The notes under the pieces: model-generated
Databases searched by the model: none
What the model saw: the letters and a program-made list of their open reading frames with translations, nothing else
Told to the model about the DNA's origin: nothing
Position numbers and translations under genes: made by a program
Part shown: positions 15,001-27,000 of the stretch, in pieces
Layout of the letters: each line of letters begins with the position of its first letter
Numbering within the stretch: the stretch's first letter is position 1
Assembly: GCF_027587175.1 (NCBI RefSeq)
Contig: NZ_JAPCID010000030.1
Span: 1 to 64,000 of the forward strand
Length of the DNA stretch: 64,000 bases
From: Solirubrobacter deserti
GTDB lineage: Bacteria > Actinomycetota > Thermoleophilia > Solirubrobacterales > Solirubrobacteraceae
Direction: 5' to 3'

Positions 15001-18000
15001 AGGGCAGCGGGCTGGAGATCTTCGTCGGCAACGGCCCGTACCAGCTCGAGGGCAACGCGCTCAACCCGGACGCCGTCGGCATCCTGATCACCAACGCGAC
15101 GATCTACTACCGTAAGGTCGGCACGATCCCGGGCCAGTACGTGCTGCGCGCGAGCGGCACGCTGACGATCCTCGGCCTGCCGGGCCTGGGTGTCAGCGGC
15201 ACGGTGCGCTTCGAGGTCAGCACGGCGCTGGCCGACGTCACCGACATGCCGACCGACACCGGCAGCGCGCTGCTGAAGGCCAACACGTTCTCGCTGCAGC
15301 TGCTCGGCGTCGAGCTCAAGGTCGCCGACGTGCTCTCGATCCGGGGCTCGGTGTTCGTCACGCGCAAGCCGTCGGGCGACCTGGACCTGGCGCTCGCGGG
15401 CGGCACGATCGCGGTCAACGTCGGCGGCTCGCAGCTGTTCCAGATCCGCGGCAACGCGTCCTTCACCATGAGCAAGGCCGCCGGCTTCCGCATGCAGACG
15501 TTCCAGATCACCGGGATCGGCCTCGGCGGGTCGGCCGCGCCCGAGCCGACCGGCACGGCGCCGACGCCGCCGCCGACGGCCGACGTGGTGCGCAAGAGCG
15601 ACCGCATGACGGCCGGCGAGTGGCCGTCCGAGAACGGGCGCCAGTACATCGACGTCGTCTTCAACGACCGCAGCGGCACGGGCCTGCGCACCGAGCTGAT
15701 CGAGGACGTCGCGCACGAGTTCAAGCTGATGGTCAACGGCACCGACCGCACGGCCGAGTTCCTGGTCTCGGGCAAGCCGACGCTGGTCAAGGGCACGACC
15801 TACCGCTACACGCTCAAGACGCCGCTGCCGTCGGGCCTGATCGCGATCGTCTTCGACCCGGCCTCGTTCGCCGACAAGACCGACGCCGGTTTCAACCTCG
15901 GCGAGACCGAGCAGTTCGTGCTCACGGCGAACGCGTCCGGCGCCGTCGCCCCGATCGCCGAGGTCGTCAGCCCGGCCAACGGCGAGGCGATCGGCGTCAC
16001 GACGTTCAACGCCCGCCGCTCGATCGACATCACCTACCGCAGCCTCGACAGCAACCCGCTCAACATCGCGTCGCTGAAGGCCGCGCCGTTCCGCTTCGTG
16101 CGCGCCGACGGCAGCTCGCTCGGCGACGTCGAGCTGATCGCGGGCTCGGGCGGGCGGCCCGTCACCACCGCCGTGCTGCTGGGCGGCGTCAAGGACACCG
16201 ACAAGGTGACCACGGTGACGGTCCGGTACTACCTCAAGGACGCGAACACCCGCAACACGATCGACCTGTTCCTGCCGGGCATGCTGAGCGTCGAGTTCCT
16301 CGACACCAACGGCTTCTACACGCAGGCGACCGGCTCGACGGTCCAGACGTGGAACGCGCAGGGCATGAGGTCCTCGTTCAAGCTCGACCCGCTGGCCGCG
16401 GGCGCCGCCGCGCCGCCGACCGCGGGCGTGCTCAGCCTCGGCCCGGTGCGCCTGCAGAACCCGACGGTGGCCATCGCCGACCTCGGGTTCAGCCCGAGCG
16501 GCGAGCTCGTGCTCACGATCGCGATCGGGATCGAGCGCACGACGCTGGCGTTCGGCGGCGCCGCGCCGACCGCCAACGGCCCGAGCGTGGAGATCTTCAA
16601 CCTGCTCGGCACGTTCGACATCGCCGTCGACGCGTTCGGCCTGCTCAGCGGCAACGTCTCGATCGCGCCGACCGGCAAGTTCTCGATCAGCGCCGCGCAG
16701 CTCACCGCGACCGTGCCGGACGTGATGGTCATCAACGCCACGGCCATCGACATCAAGTGGGACCCGAAGGGCCCGGCCAACCAGGAGATCGTGCGCATCC
16801 TGAGCGCGTCGATCACGTTCCCGAAGTTCGGCGTGACGGGCTCGATCCGCCAGTCCGCGAGCGGCAAGCCGGGCCTGCTGATCCGCGGCACGGGCTTCGA
16901 GCTCGGCGAGGCGGAGCTCAAGTACAGCGGTCCTCCGCCCACCGGCACGCCGAACCCGAACCCGGATCCGAACGCGCTGGCCGCGACCAACCCCGGCGCG
17001 GGCGTCTCGTTCGGCAGCATGATCCAGTTCACGGATCTGCGGATCGGCGTCAAGGACTTCGTCGTGGACTTCAGCAACGGCGTCCGCTTCTCCGGCACGC
17101 TGTTCTTCGCCTCCGGCGGCGCGAAGTTCTTCCCGGGCAAGCCGATCACGGCCACGTTCACCGACCGCCTGACGGCCGACGACCGCAACGCTGACGGCTC
17201 GATCAACGACGAGGCGCTGCGGATGGAGCTGGAGTTCGACGCCAGCGGCGCGATCCAGGCCTTCCGCTTCAAGGTCGACACGCTCGAGATCCAGATCTCG
17301 CAGTTCGTGACCATCACGGCGCGCGACTTCATGCTCAACACGGGCGCGAACGGCACGCAGGAGCTCGTCGCGTTCGCCGCCGTCGGCGCGAAGGTCAAGG
17401 TCGGCCCGCTCGAGCTGTCGGGCGAGGCGCGCAACTTCGCGTTCCTGGGCGACGGCTCGTTCAAGGCCAAGACCGGCTTCGGCGTGTTCGTCGGCGTCGG
17501 CGGCGCGACCGGCGACTCGTTCCAGTGGCCGTCGTTCATGCCGGTGCGGATCGACTCGATCGGCGTGCGCTGGCTCGGCAACCCCGAGACCGACCCGGGC
17601 AACTTCGAGCTCGTGCTGTCGGCGAGCGTCCAGAGCCTGGCGGGGATGAGCGGCCTGTCGATCACCGGCTCGATCGAGGGCATCCGCATCAACCCGAAGC
17701 TGCTGGCCGAGGGCAAGATGCCGATCACGCGCATCGACGCCATCGGTGTGCTCGTCAAGGGCGACATGTTCGGCGGGGAGATCGAGGCCGGCCTGGTCGG
17801 CGGCATCCTGCGCCTGGACCAGAACTTCAACATCATCGGCTCCACCGACGACACCACCCCGGTTCGCCAGCGCGTCTTCTACCTCGGCCTCCAGGGCGGC
17901 TTCAGCATGGCCGGCATCGCGGGCTTCACGATCCGCGTCGGCCTCTCCGAGCTCGGCCCGCTGTCGGCGTTCATCAACGTCGAGATCCCGGGCGGCATCC

Positions 18001-21000
18001 TGCTCGAGCCGACCACCGGCCTGACGATCAACGACTTCGCCGCCGGCGTCGAGTTCTTCAAGACGCTGCCGTCGATCGACGACCCGTTCGCACTGACCGG
18101 TCCGGACTTCGGCCTGCCGACGCAGCAGACGGCCGACCAGTGGCTGGACGGCCTGCAGCGCCAGGTCGCGCTCCAGGCCAAGACGCTGGCGCAGCCCGGC
18201 AACGCGAACAAGGTCGGCTTCCTGGCCGCGTTCACCTCGCCGATGACGATCACCGGCTCGGCGCGCGTGTACTCGATGTACACCTCGCAGGAGGTCTTCA
18301 ACGGCCAGGTGATCGTGAAGATCTCCACCGACGGCAAGTTCCTGATCGTCGGCAAGCTCAACTTCGCCGCCGACAACATCTCGATCAGCGGCCGCCTGTA
18401 CGCGGACCTGTCGAAGATCGCGGCGGGCAGCGCGACCGTGCTGTTCCTGGCCGACGTGCCGGACCAGATCCAGCTGCTGCGGCTGTACGGGCGGCTGAAG
18501 ATGGGCTTCAAGAACGCGAGCGGCCAGGACGTCGTGTTCACCGTCTTGGACCCGACGGCCAACACCGCGGCCGGCAAGCCGACGGCGACCGTCGTGGACC
18601 CGGCGCCCGCGGGCGGCAGCACGCAGCTCTCCCAGCTGCGCCAGCGCGACTTCCTCGACATCATCTACACGGCGCCCAAGGGCGGCGCGCTCGACTACGC
18701 GTCGATCCTGGACGCCGTCAACCGGGCCAAGCTGCAGCTGACGATCGGGTCCTCGACCCCGTACGGCTTCTCCGGCCTGACGCCGATGGCGGCCGTCACG
18801 ACCGACGGCGGCGTCGAGTACGTGCCGCTCGTGGTCGAGACCGTCGACGGCGTGAAGGTCGTCAAGCGCGGCGCCGAGGTCATGCTCAGGATGACCGAGC
18901 TGCCGGCGGGCGCGACGGAGCAGGACCTGCTGATCGCCGCGATCAAGCGCACGGGCACGACGCGCTTCCGCTACTTCATCAACGGCTCCCCGTGGGCGCT
19001 CGGCGAGGCCACCGTCCGCTTCCCGGCGGGCTCGTTCCGGGCCGCCAACGGCACGGCCAACGACGCCATCACGGTCAGCTTCGGCATCGACGGCGCGACC
19101 GCGCGGCTCGTGGATCCGGCTGCGAACGGGACGATCGACGTCAACGTCGTCAACGCCCGCAACTGGGTCGACGTCACGTTCACGCCGCCGTCCGGCCCGC
19201 TCTCGATCGACTACGCGTCGATCACGGACCTCGCGCCCGAGTTCATGCTCGACGGCCCGGGCCTGGGCACGCTGGTGCTCGACGCGGCGCGCGCGCCGAC
19301 CCGCCTGGGCACCACGAACACGTTCCGCTACTGGCTCACGGGCGTGCGCGGCGAGGGCGGCATCTCGCTCACCTACCTGCCGAACACGTGGTCGTTCAAC
19401 TCCAGCGAGGTCACCGGCCTCGAGCTGGTGGCGACCGTGTCGCTGGCGAACGCGAACGGCACCACGCCGCTGACGCCGCAGTCGCTGCAGATCACGCTGC
19501 CGGTGCCGACGGGCCTCTCGCTCGACCCGGACTCGGTCCTGATGGACGCCTTCAACCAGCTCACGATCGACGGCACCGGCTGGGCGATCGCGCTCGACCC
19601 GACGCGCTCGCCGGTCATGCGCACGCTCGAGGACGGCAGCGTCGTGTGGGACCTCCCCGTCGTGATCACGCCGCCGGCCGGCGCCGACGAGACGGCCGTG
19701 ACCACCGCGCGCGTCAAGCTCACGCAGGGCGGCCTGTCCTACACGGGCGCGACCACCGGCACGCAGGCGGACGGCACCGCGATCCCGCTCGACGCGACCG
19801 CGATCCAGACCGGCCGCACCTACGTCGACGTCCAGTACCGCCCGGGCCTTAACCGCATCCTCGACGAGAGCTCGATCGACGGCGACGAGCTCGTGCTGTC
19901 CGGCTTCGGCGGCTCCGGCGCGCAGATCGCGAGCGGCGGCTTCGCGGTGCTGAAGGTCGGCGAGAACACGTGGCGCTACATGGTCCTCGGCACGCTGCGC
20001 CCGGGCGAAGTGCTCGCGCAGTTCCAGGCCGGCTCCTGGAGCGACTCCGCGCGCGGACCTCCGGCCGGCGCCTCTGAACCCGCGAACCGCGCCTTCACGC
20101 AGCGCTTCAACGTGACGGGCGCCAGCGCCGACCTGATCCGGACGGTGCTCGCCGACAACTCCACCGTCGCCCTCTCCGGCGCGACGATCGGGCTCGGCAC
20201 CCTCCGCTACCTGGAGGTCACGTTCCGCGGCAGCGCCGGCCACGCCGTCGATCACACAACGATCAACGGCGGCGAGATCGAACTGCGCGACGCCTCCGGC
20301 GCGCTCGTCGCCCTCGGCGGCACCTACACCCGCGTCGGCCTCACCGACACCTACCGCTACGCGCTCGGCAGCACGCCGCTGGTCGCGGGCAAGTACACGG
20401 TCACCTTCGTCGCCGGCTCCTTCGCCGACACCGGCGGGATCATCAACCAGGCCGAGAACGAGGACTTCTTCCTCGGCGTGGCCACCGCCGAGCTCGGCGA
20501 CCCGACGCACGCGCAGACGCTCAGCCGCGAGGCGCTCGAGGGCCGTGGCTGGGTCGACGTCACGTTCCTCACGATCGGCGGCGCCGCGTTCGACTCGGCC
20601 TCGATCACCGACGGCGACGCCGAGATCACACTCACGAGCCCGGGCTCGAAGATCAGCGTCGACGGCCGCGCCGTCAGCCTCGGCAACGGCGTCTTCCGCT
20701 TCTTCTACACCGGCTACAACCGCGCCGGCGCGCTCACCGCCGCGCTGAAGGCCGGCAGCTGGACGACCTCGGCCGGCGTCGCCGTCACGCAGGAGCAGCT
20801 GGCGACGGCCGCGACGATCGAGGACCTCACGACCACCGAGGCGATGACGCGCGTGTGGCTCGACGTGCGCTTGAACCCGGTCGGCACCGCCACCGTCGAC
20901 GCGTCCTCCGTGAACGGAGACGAGATCGCGCTCAGCGGCGCCGACAGCGAGAACCTCGTCAAGTCCGGCACGACGCGCATCAACGCGACCACCTGGCGCT

Positions 21001-24000
21001 ACCTGTACACCGGCCGCCTGACGACCGGCAAGGTCACGGTCAGCTTCCTCGCCGGCAAGTGGAACGACTCCGAGGGCAACCAGGGCCAAGCCGGCGCGCG
21101 CGAGTTCGCCGTCGTGACGCAGGCCAAGTCGTTCTTCATCGAGCTCGACGGGGGCATCATCCTGTCGGCCGGGCCGACGGTGAAGCTGCTCGAGGCCAAG
21201 GCCAAGGTCATCCTCGAGATCGACGCGGCGCGCAAGGCGTTCCGCCTCTCGTTCACCGGCTCGCTGTGGATCATCGGCCTGGAGACGGTCGGCGCGACCG
21301 CCGGGCGCTTCGTGCTGGAGACCGGCAGCGCGTCGGACACCAAGCCGCGCTTCTGGGGCGTCGCGACGATCGAGACCAACTTCGACAAGCTCAAGCCGTA
21401 CGGCATCGAGCTGTTCGCCAAGGGCACGCTGCAGATCAACACCACCGGCATCCAGCGGACCGAGACGCTGACGCTGCCGGGCCTGGGGCCGAACAACACC
21501 GACCTCACGCGCACCTACACGCTGCGCAAGGAGAGCTTCGGGCTCGAGCTCGTGGGCAAGCTGGCGGTCACCGCCAACGGCCAGCAGCTGCTCAACATGC
21601 AGGGCGGCTTCGCGCTCAACCTGAGCCCGGAGAAGTTCGAGCTGTTCGCGACCGCTTCGCTGTCCTTCGGCATGGACGGCACGCAGATCAACTTCGGTGA
21701 GGCGACGGGCCTGATCGTCGTCCAGACCGGCGTCACGCCCGGCCGCACCCCGGGCGTCGCGGGCATGCTGACCGTCAGCCGCTCGGCCAACATCGGCCTG
21801 CCCAACGTCGGCTCGCTGTTCTCGGTCGAGGGCTCCGTGAAGGTGATGTTCAACACCACGATGCAGGACCAGGTGTTCGTCATCCCGGAGAACTTCAAGC
21901 CGCTGATGAAGGCGGGCGACGCGCCGACGATCTCGATCTTCGCCGCGGCGCCGACGTTCAGCGGCGAGCGCGACCCGAACGCGCCCCCCGGCGGCGAGAT
22001 CTACATCGCGGCCAGCATCTCGGCGACGCTGACGATCGGCGGCGTGATCAACCTGTACGGGTTCATCGGCATCGAGGCGGCGGGCAGCGGCGCCGGCCTG
22101 CGCTTCGAGCTGGTGGGCGCCGTGAGCGCGCAGATCGACTTCATCGGCTCGGTCGAGGGCTCGATCAGCCTGACCGTCTTCGCGGGCGCCGAGACCGGCG
22201 TCGTCGGCCGCGTGTACCTGCAGCGCAAGTCGTCGGACGGCATCCCGGGCATCTCCCTGCGCGGCCAGCTGCTGCTGGAGATCAACACGTTCTCGGACCC
22301 GCGGCCGATCGACACGTTCCTGATCGACACCGACCCGAACAACAACCGCTTCGTCGGCTTCCGGCTGGACGCGCAGAAGCGGCCGATCCTGGGTCGCCAG
22401 ACGATCAACGTCATCAACGGCTTCGAGCTCAAGCTCGCCGGCGAGATCATCTTCGGCCCGCTCAAGATCGAGGGCGAGTTCAAGCTCGCGCTGGGCGCGA
22501 CGGGCGTGGAGCTGGTCGCGAACGCCTCCATCCAGCTCGACATCATCGGCAAGCTCGAGCTGCGCAACAGCGGCTTCCGGATCAACGCGCAGGGCCTGGT
22601 GGCGCGCTTCGCCCCGACCTTCGACGCGAACCTCTTCGGCGCCGGGATCGGCTTCGCGTTCCAGGCCACCGCGCTGATCGAGCTCAACACGACCGGCGTG
22701 ACGCAGACGTTCGCCGGGCGCCCGATCGCCGCCGGCTTCCGCCTGCGCCTGGACGGCACGATCACGATCCTCGGCGCGAGCGCCAAGGGCTACCTCGACG
22801 TGACGATCGCCGCCGGCCGCTTCGAGCTCGCGCTGGGCGTGAAGTTCTCGATCGGCGCCGCCGACACCAGCCCGCTCGTGTTCGACGTCAGCGGCTCGCT
22901 CGGCCTCTACGGCGACGGCGTGACCGCGACGCTCGATGTCCACATCGACATGGACCTGCTCGGCATCCTGCACCTCAAGCTCGACGGCTCGATGCGTCTG
23001 AGCACGCGGACCTCGCAGACCAAGTACTTCAACCTGGACCTGTCCGGCAAGCTCGACCTGCTGGGCGTGATCTCGATCAGCGGCGGGGTGAAGATCGTCG
23101 TCCAGGGCAACTACTGGTCGATCACGATCCCGCAGTCGAACCCGCTGAGCGCCAGCCTCGCCAGCCTGCTGAGCCTGACCGTCTACGGCTCGCTGGACTC
23201 CAACGGCAACTTCGAGCTGCGCGTCCAGGGCTCGATCAACCTCTCCTACGCCGGCAACGGCATCAACGGCGCCGCCTGGGTCCACCTCAAGTTCAAGCCC
23301 AACGACCCGACCGGTGACGACTTCATCGCCGAGATCGGCGGCTCGTTCGGCGCCTACCTGGGCGGCGTGGAGCTGTTCGGCGTGGCCGCCTACGGGCGCA
23401 TCTCGGGCAACCTGGGCGACACCGTCACGCTCAAGGTGGGCGTCAAGGGCACCGGCGTGTTCTTCGAGTGGGTCACCAAGATCGTCGAGATGCTCGAGTC
23501 CGCGGCCAAGGCCGCGGGGTACGCCATCGTCGGCTTCTTCGAGGACGTCGGGTGCGCGATCGCGTCGCTGTGGGGCGGCTGCCCGCCCAAGCGCGTGAAA
23601 GTCGAGCAGCGCGTGCAGGAGCGCAAGGAGAAGGACGCGTGGTTCGAGCTGACCGTCGCCACCTTCCGCCTGCCGGGCTCGCTCAAGAGCACGCCTCCGC
23701 CGCCGCCGAACCTCGCGTTCCGCGACAGCACCGGCAAGCTGATCCTCAACGTCGGCGACCGGGCGGGGAACCGCAACTACTCCAAGACCGACATCCACGA
23801 GGTCTACGAGATCGCACACCTGGGCGGTGACGTGGGCCACGAGACCGTGCGCGTGAGCGCCTTCGGCCTGCAGGAGACGTTCGAGGACATCAACGCGATC
23901 GAGGGCGTCTTCGGGAGCGGCAACGACGGGCTCAACATCCTCGACGGCGTGGTCACGAACGTCCGGGCCTACGGCGGCGCGGGCGACGACAACTTCGGCT

Positions 24001-27000
24001 ACTCCGGCTACGGCAGCGTGTTCTTCGCCGGCGGCGCGGGGGCGGACACGCTGTACGCGGGCCAGTTCGCGACGGGCTCGGTGACCCTGCACGGCGATGA
24101 CGTCAACGATCCGGCCGGTGCGGGCGACGCGCGCGACGTGCTCACCAACGACTCGTCCGCCACCGGCGTCCTCACGGGCGGCGGGGGCAACGACGAGCTC
24201 TACGGCGGCAGCGGCGCGGACGCGCTGAACGGCGGGGCGGGCGACGACCTGCTCGTGGGCCGCGGCGGCGTGGACGGGTACGACGGCGGCAGCGGCAACG
24301 ACATCCTGCGTACGACGCTCGCCGACCTCGCGATGGGCGAGACCTACGAGGGCGGCACGGACACCGGCAAGGACGCCAACGACGCGACGTTCGACTTCAT
24401 GGACGCGCTCGAGGTGCTCGGCGACGGCGGTAACAACTCGGTCCGCCTGCGCGTCGAGGGCACGCAGCTCGTGTTCGAGGAGCTCGCCGGCGCGAACATC
24501 ATCGGCTCGCTGCGCGGCCAGGGCGTCGAGCGCATCCGCCTCTCGGGCGGCTCGGGCAACGACAGCTTCACGTTCGCGGGCGCGCTCGAGAACGGCGGCG
24601 TCGTGAGCGTGAGCGTGGACCTCGGCACGGGCGCCGACGTCGTCACCCACCAGGCGTCGACCGGCAACGACACGGTCAACGTGATCATCGCCGCGGACGC
24701 GACGTCGATCGACTGGACCGGCCACTACGCGCTCGCCATCACCGACGCGAGCCGCACGGGCGGCGACCGCCTGCGCGTCGAGGCGCTCGGCGGCCACGAC
24801 GTGATCGACGGCTCGCAGTCGGCGGGCGTCGCCTACTGGGCCGCGGTCGAGCTCGTCGGCGGCGACGGCAACGACGTCGTCGTCGGCACGCCGGTCGCCG
24901 ACCTGGTCGATTCCGGCCTGGGCAACGACCGCGTCTCCGGCCTCGGCGGCCAGGACACGTTCGCCGACGCGGGCGGCACGGACGAGATCATGGAGGTCTG
25001 GGCCGGCGACTTCGGGCTCTACGGCAACCTGCTCGTGCTCGGCGTGCTCGAGACGACGTGCGCGGCCAACACGACCTGCTTCCGCGCGGGCGCGACCGGC
25101 GAGGACATCTCGGTCTTCGAGCGCGCGACGCTCAGCGGCACGCAGCGGCGGACCGTCGAGCGCAACGGCAGCAACGTCGTCGTCGACGGCGAGTCCAACC
25201 GCTTCTTCGTCGGCAGCTTCGGCGCCGTCCTGATCGGCGGCGCCGCGCAGGTCGGCGTGACGCCGTGGGCGGGCGTCGCGGACCTGATCGGCCGCGACGA
25301 CGCCGACACGTACGTGATCGCTCCCGGCGGCGTGCGCAACGGCACGGTGCGGATCGTCGAGGTCGACCTGGTGGGCGGCGGCGACACCGTCACCATCAAC
25401 GGCACCAACCTGCGCGAGACGGGCCGCGTCGAGGCCGGTCAGCAGCTGCGCGACCCCGACGCGAGCGCGGCCGCGGGCGCCGACCGCTTCGTGGCGGCGA
25501 CGCAGCTGCGCCTGGACGACGGCTCGGCCACCACGACCGTGATCGTGTCCCGCTTCGTCGAGAGCACGTCGCTGCTGCTCGCCGGCGGCGACGACACGCT
25601 CGCGGTCCGCGGCCTGAACCTGCCGCTGACCGTCGACCTCGGCGCGGGCGACGACACGGTGCTCGCGGGCACGAACGCGGCCGAGCGCGAGGGCTTCAAC
25701 GGGGGCGGCACGCTCAACGGGCTCGGCGCGCGCCTGACGCTGATCGGCCGCGAGGGCAACGACCTGCTGTGGGCCGACGACAGCGCCGACACCGCCGACA
25801 ACACCGGTGCCCTGAGCGCGACCGAGCTGACCGGGCTCGGCATGACCGGCGGCATCGCCTACACCGGCTTCGAGGACTTCACGCTCGCGCTCGGCTCGGG
25901 CCACGACACGCTGAACGTGGCCACCACGGTCACCGGCGTCGTGCGCATCACCACCGGCGCGGGTGACGACACCGTCACGATGGTCAGCGTCGACGGCGAC
26001 CTGGACCTCGCGACGGGGGCGGGCACGGACAAGGTCCGCATCGACCTCGCGCGCAAGACGCTCGCCCTGGACACCGGCAGCGAGAACGACGAGGTCCTGC
26101 TCGGCGACCTGCGCGGCGTGACGACCGTGAGCACCGGCACCGGCGCCGACACGGTCACGATCGTCAGCGCGGCCGCCGCACTGACGCTCGACACCGGCGC
26201 GGGCGCCGACACGGTGCTCGTCGAGTCCGCCGGCGGCGTCACCGCCATCACGACCGGCGACGACAACGACCTCGTCACGCTGCGCAACCTCGGCGCCGCC
26301 ACCACGCTGGACACGGGCGCGGGCGACGACATCGTGCGGGTCGGCAACCTCGCCCAGCGCCTGGACGGCATCGCCGCGACGCTGACCATCGAGGCCGGCG
26401 CGGGCGCCGACCAGCTCTTCCTCGACGACAGCGGCGACACCACCGCCAACACGGGCCGCGTCACCGCGTCCACCGTCGTCGGGCTCGGCCTCGGCGGCAC
26501 GCTCACCTACCTCGGCTTCGAGGCCTTCGAGCTGCTGCTCGGCTCCGGCGCCGACGTGCTGTTCGTCGACTCCACGCACACGGGCACGACCCGCATCGAC
26601 CTCGGCGCGGGCGCCGACCGCGTCGACCTGGAGACGACGGGCGGCCTGACCCGGATCGAGGGCGGCGCGGGCACGGACACGTTCAACGTCAACCCGGTGC
26701 TGGACGCGGTCAACGGCCTTGCGGCCAAGCTCACGCTCGACGGCGAGGGCGAAGGCGACACCTACAACGTCAACCTGTGGGGCATCGGCGGGTCCGTCAT
26801 CGACGTCGCCGACAGCGGGGTCTCCGGCGCCGACGCGCTCAACCTCAACGGCACGCAGGTCGCCGACGTGTTCCTGCTGCGCCGCGACCTCGTCGCGCTC
26901 CTGAACGCCGGCGCGCTGGTGGAGCGCATCGAGTACGACACCGCGATCGAGACGCTGTTCATCGACGCGCTCGGCGGCGACGACCGCTTTGCGCTCGACG

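Larger units (their letters stand above)
2000..15120 (+). repeat. Tandem beta-strand repeat array inside the giant protein
   Basis: About 30 copies of a degenerate unit of roughly 95 to 130 residues follow one another. Recurring landmarks in each unit are a GxVxGTLxGT-type strand, a PGVxLxG turn, an INTTxxAVxET segment, VGGQxVxLxLPAGPFLRV, AGQxLxGDFxFER, and a closing NVxLxLGxG segment. Clear GDF/GNF-type landmarks occur near 2455, 3247, 3544, 4720, 5440, 5746, 6112, 6505, 7440, 10228, 11830, 12555, 13645, 14240 and 14595. The alternation of short hydrophobic strands with Gly/Asp/Asn turns suggests a beta-solenoid or a string of beta sandwiches. I do not recognise a named Pfam family. Protein copies are diverged, so this is an old array rather than a recent DNA amplification. 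Confidence 0.8.

Noticed and set aside
2000-15120. Possible CRISPR array or recent DNA tandem repeats in the giant gene
   Set aside because: The repeats are protein-level, diverged in DNA, about 300-390 bases long and without uniform spacers.
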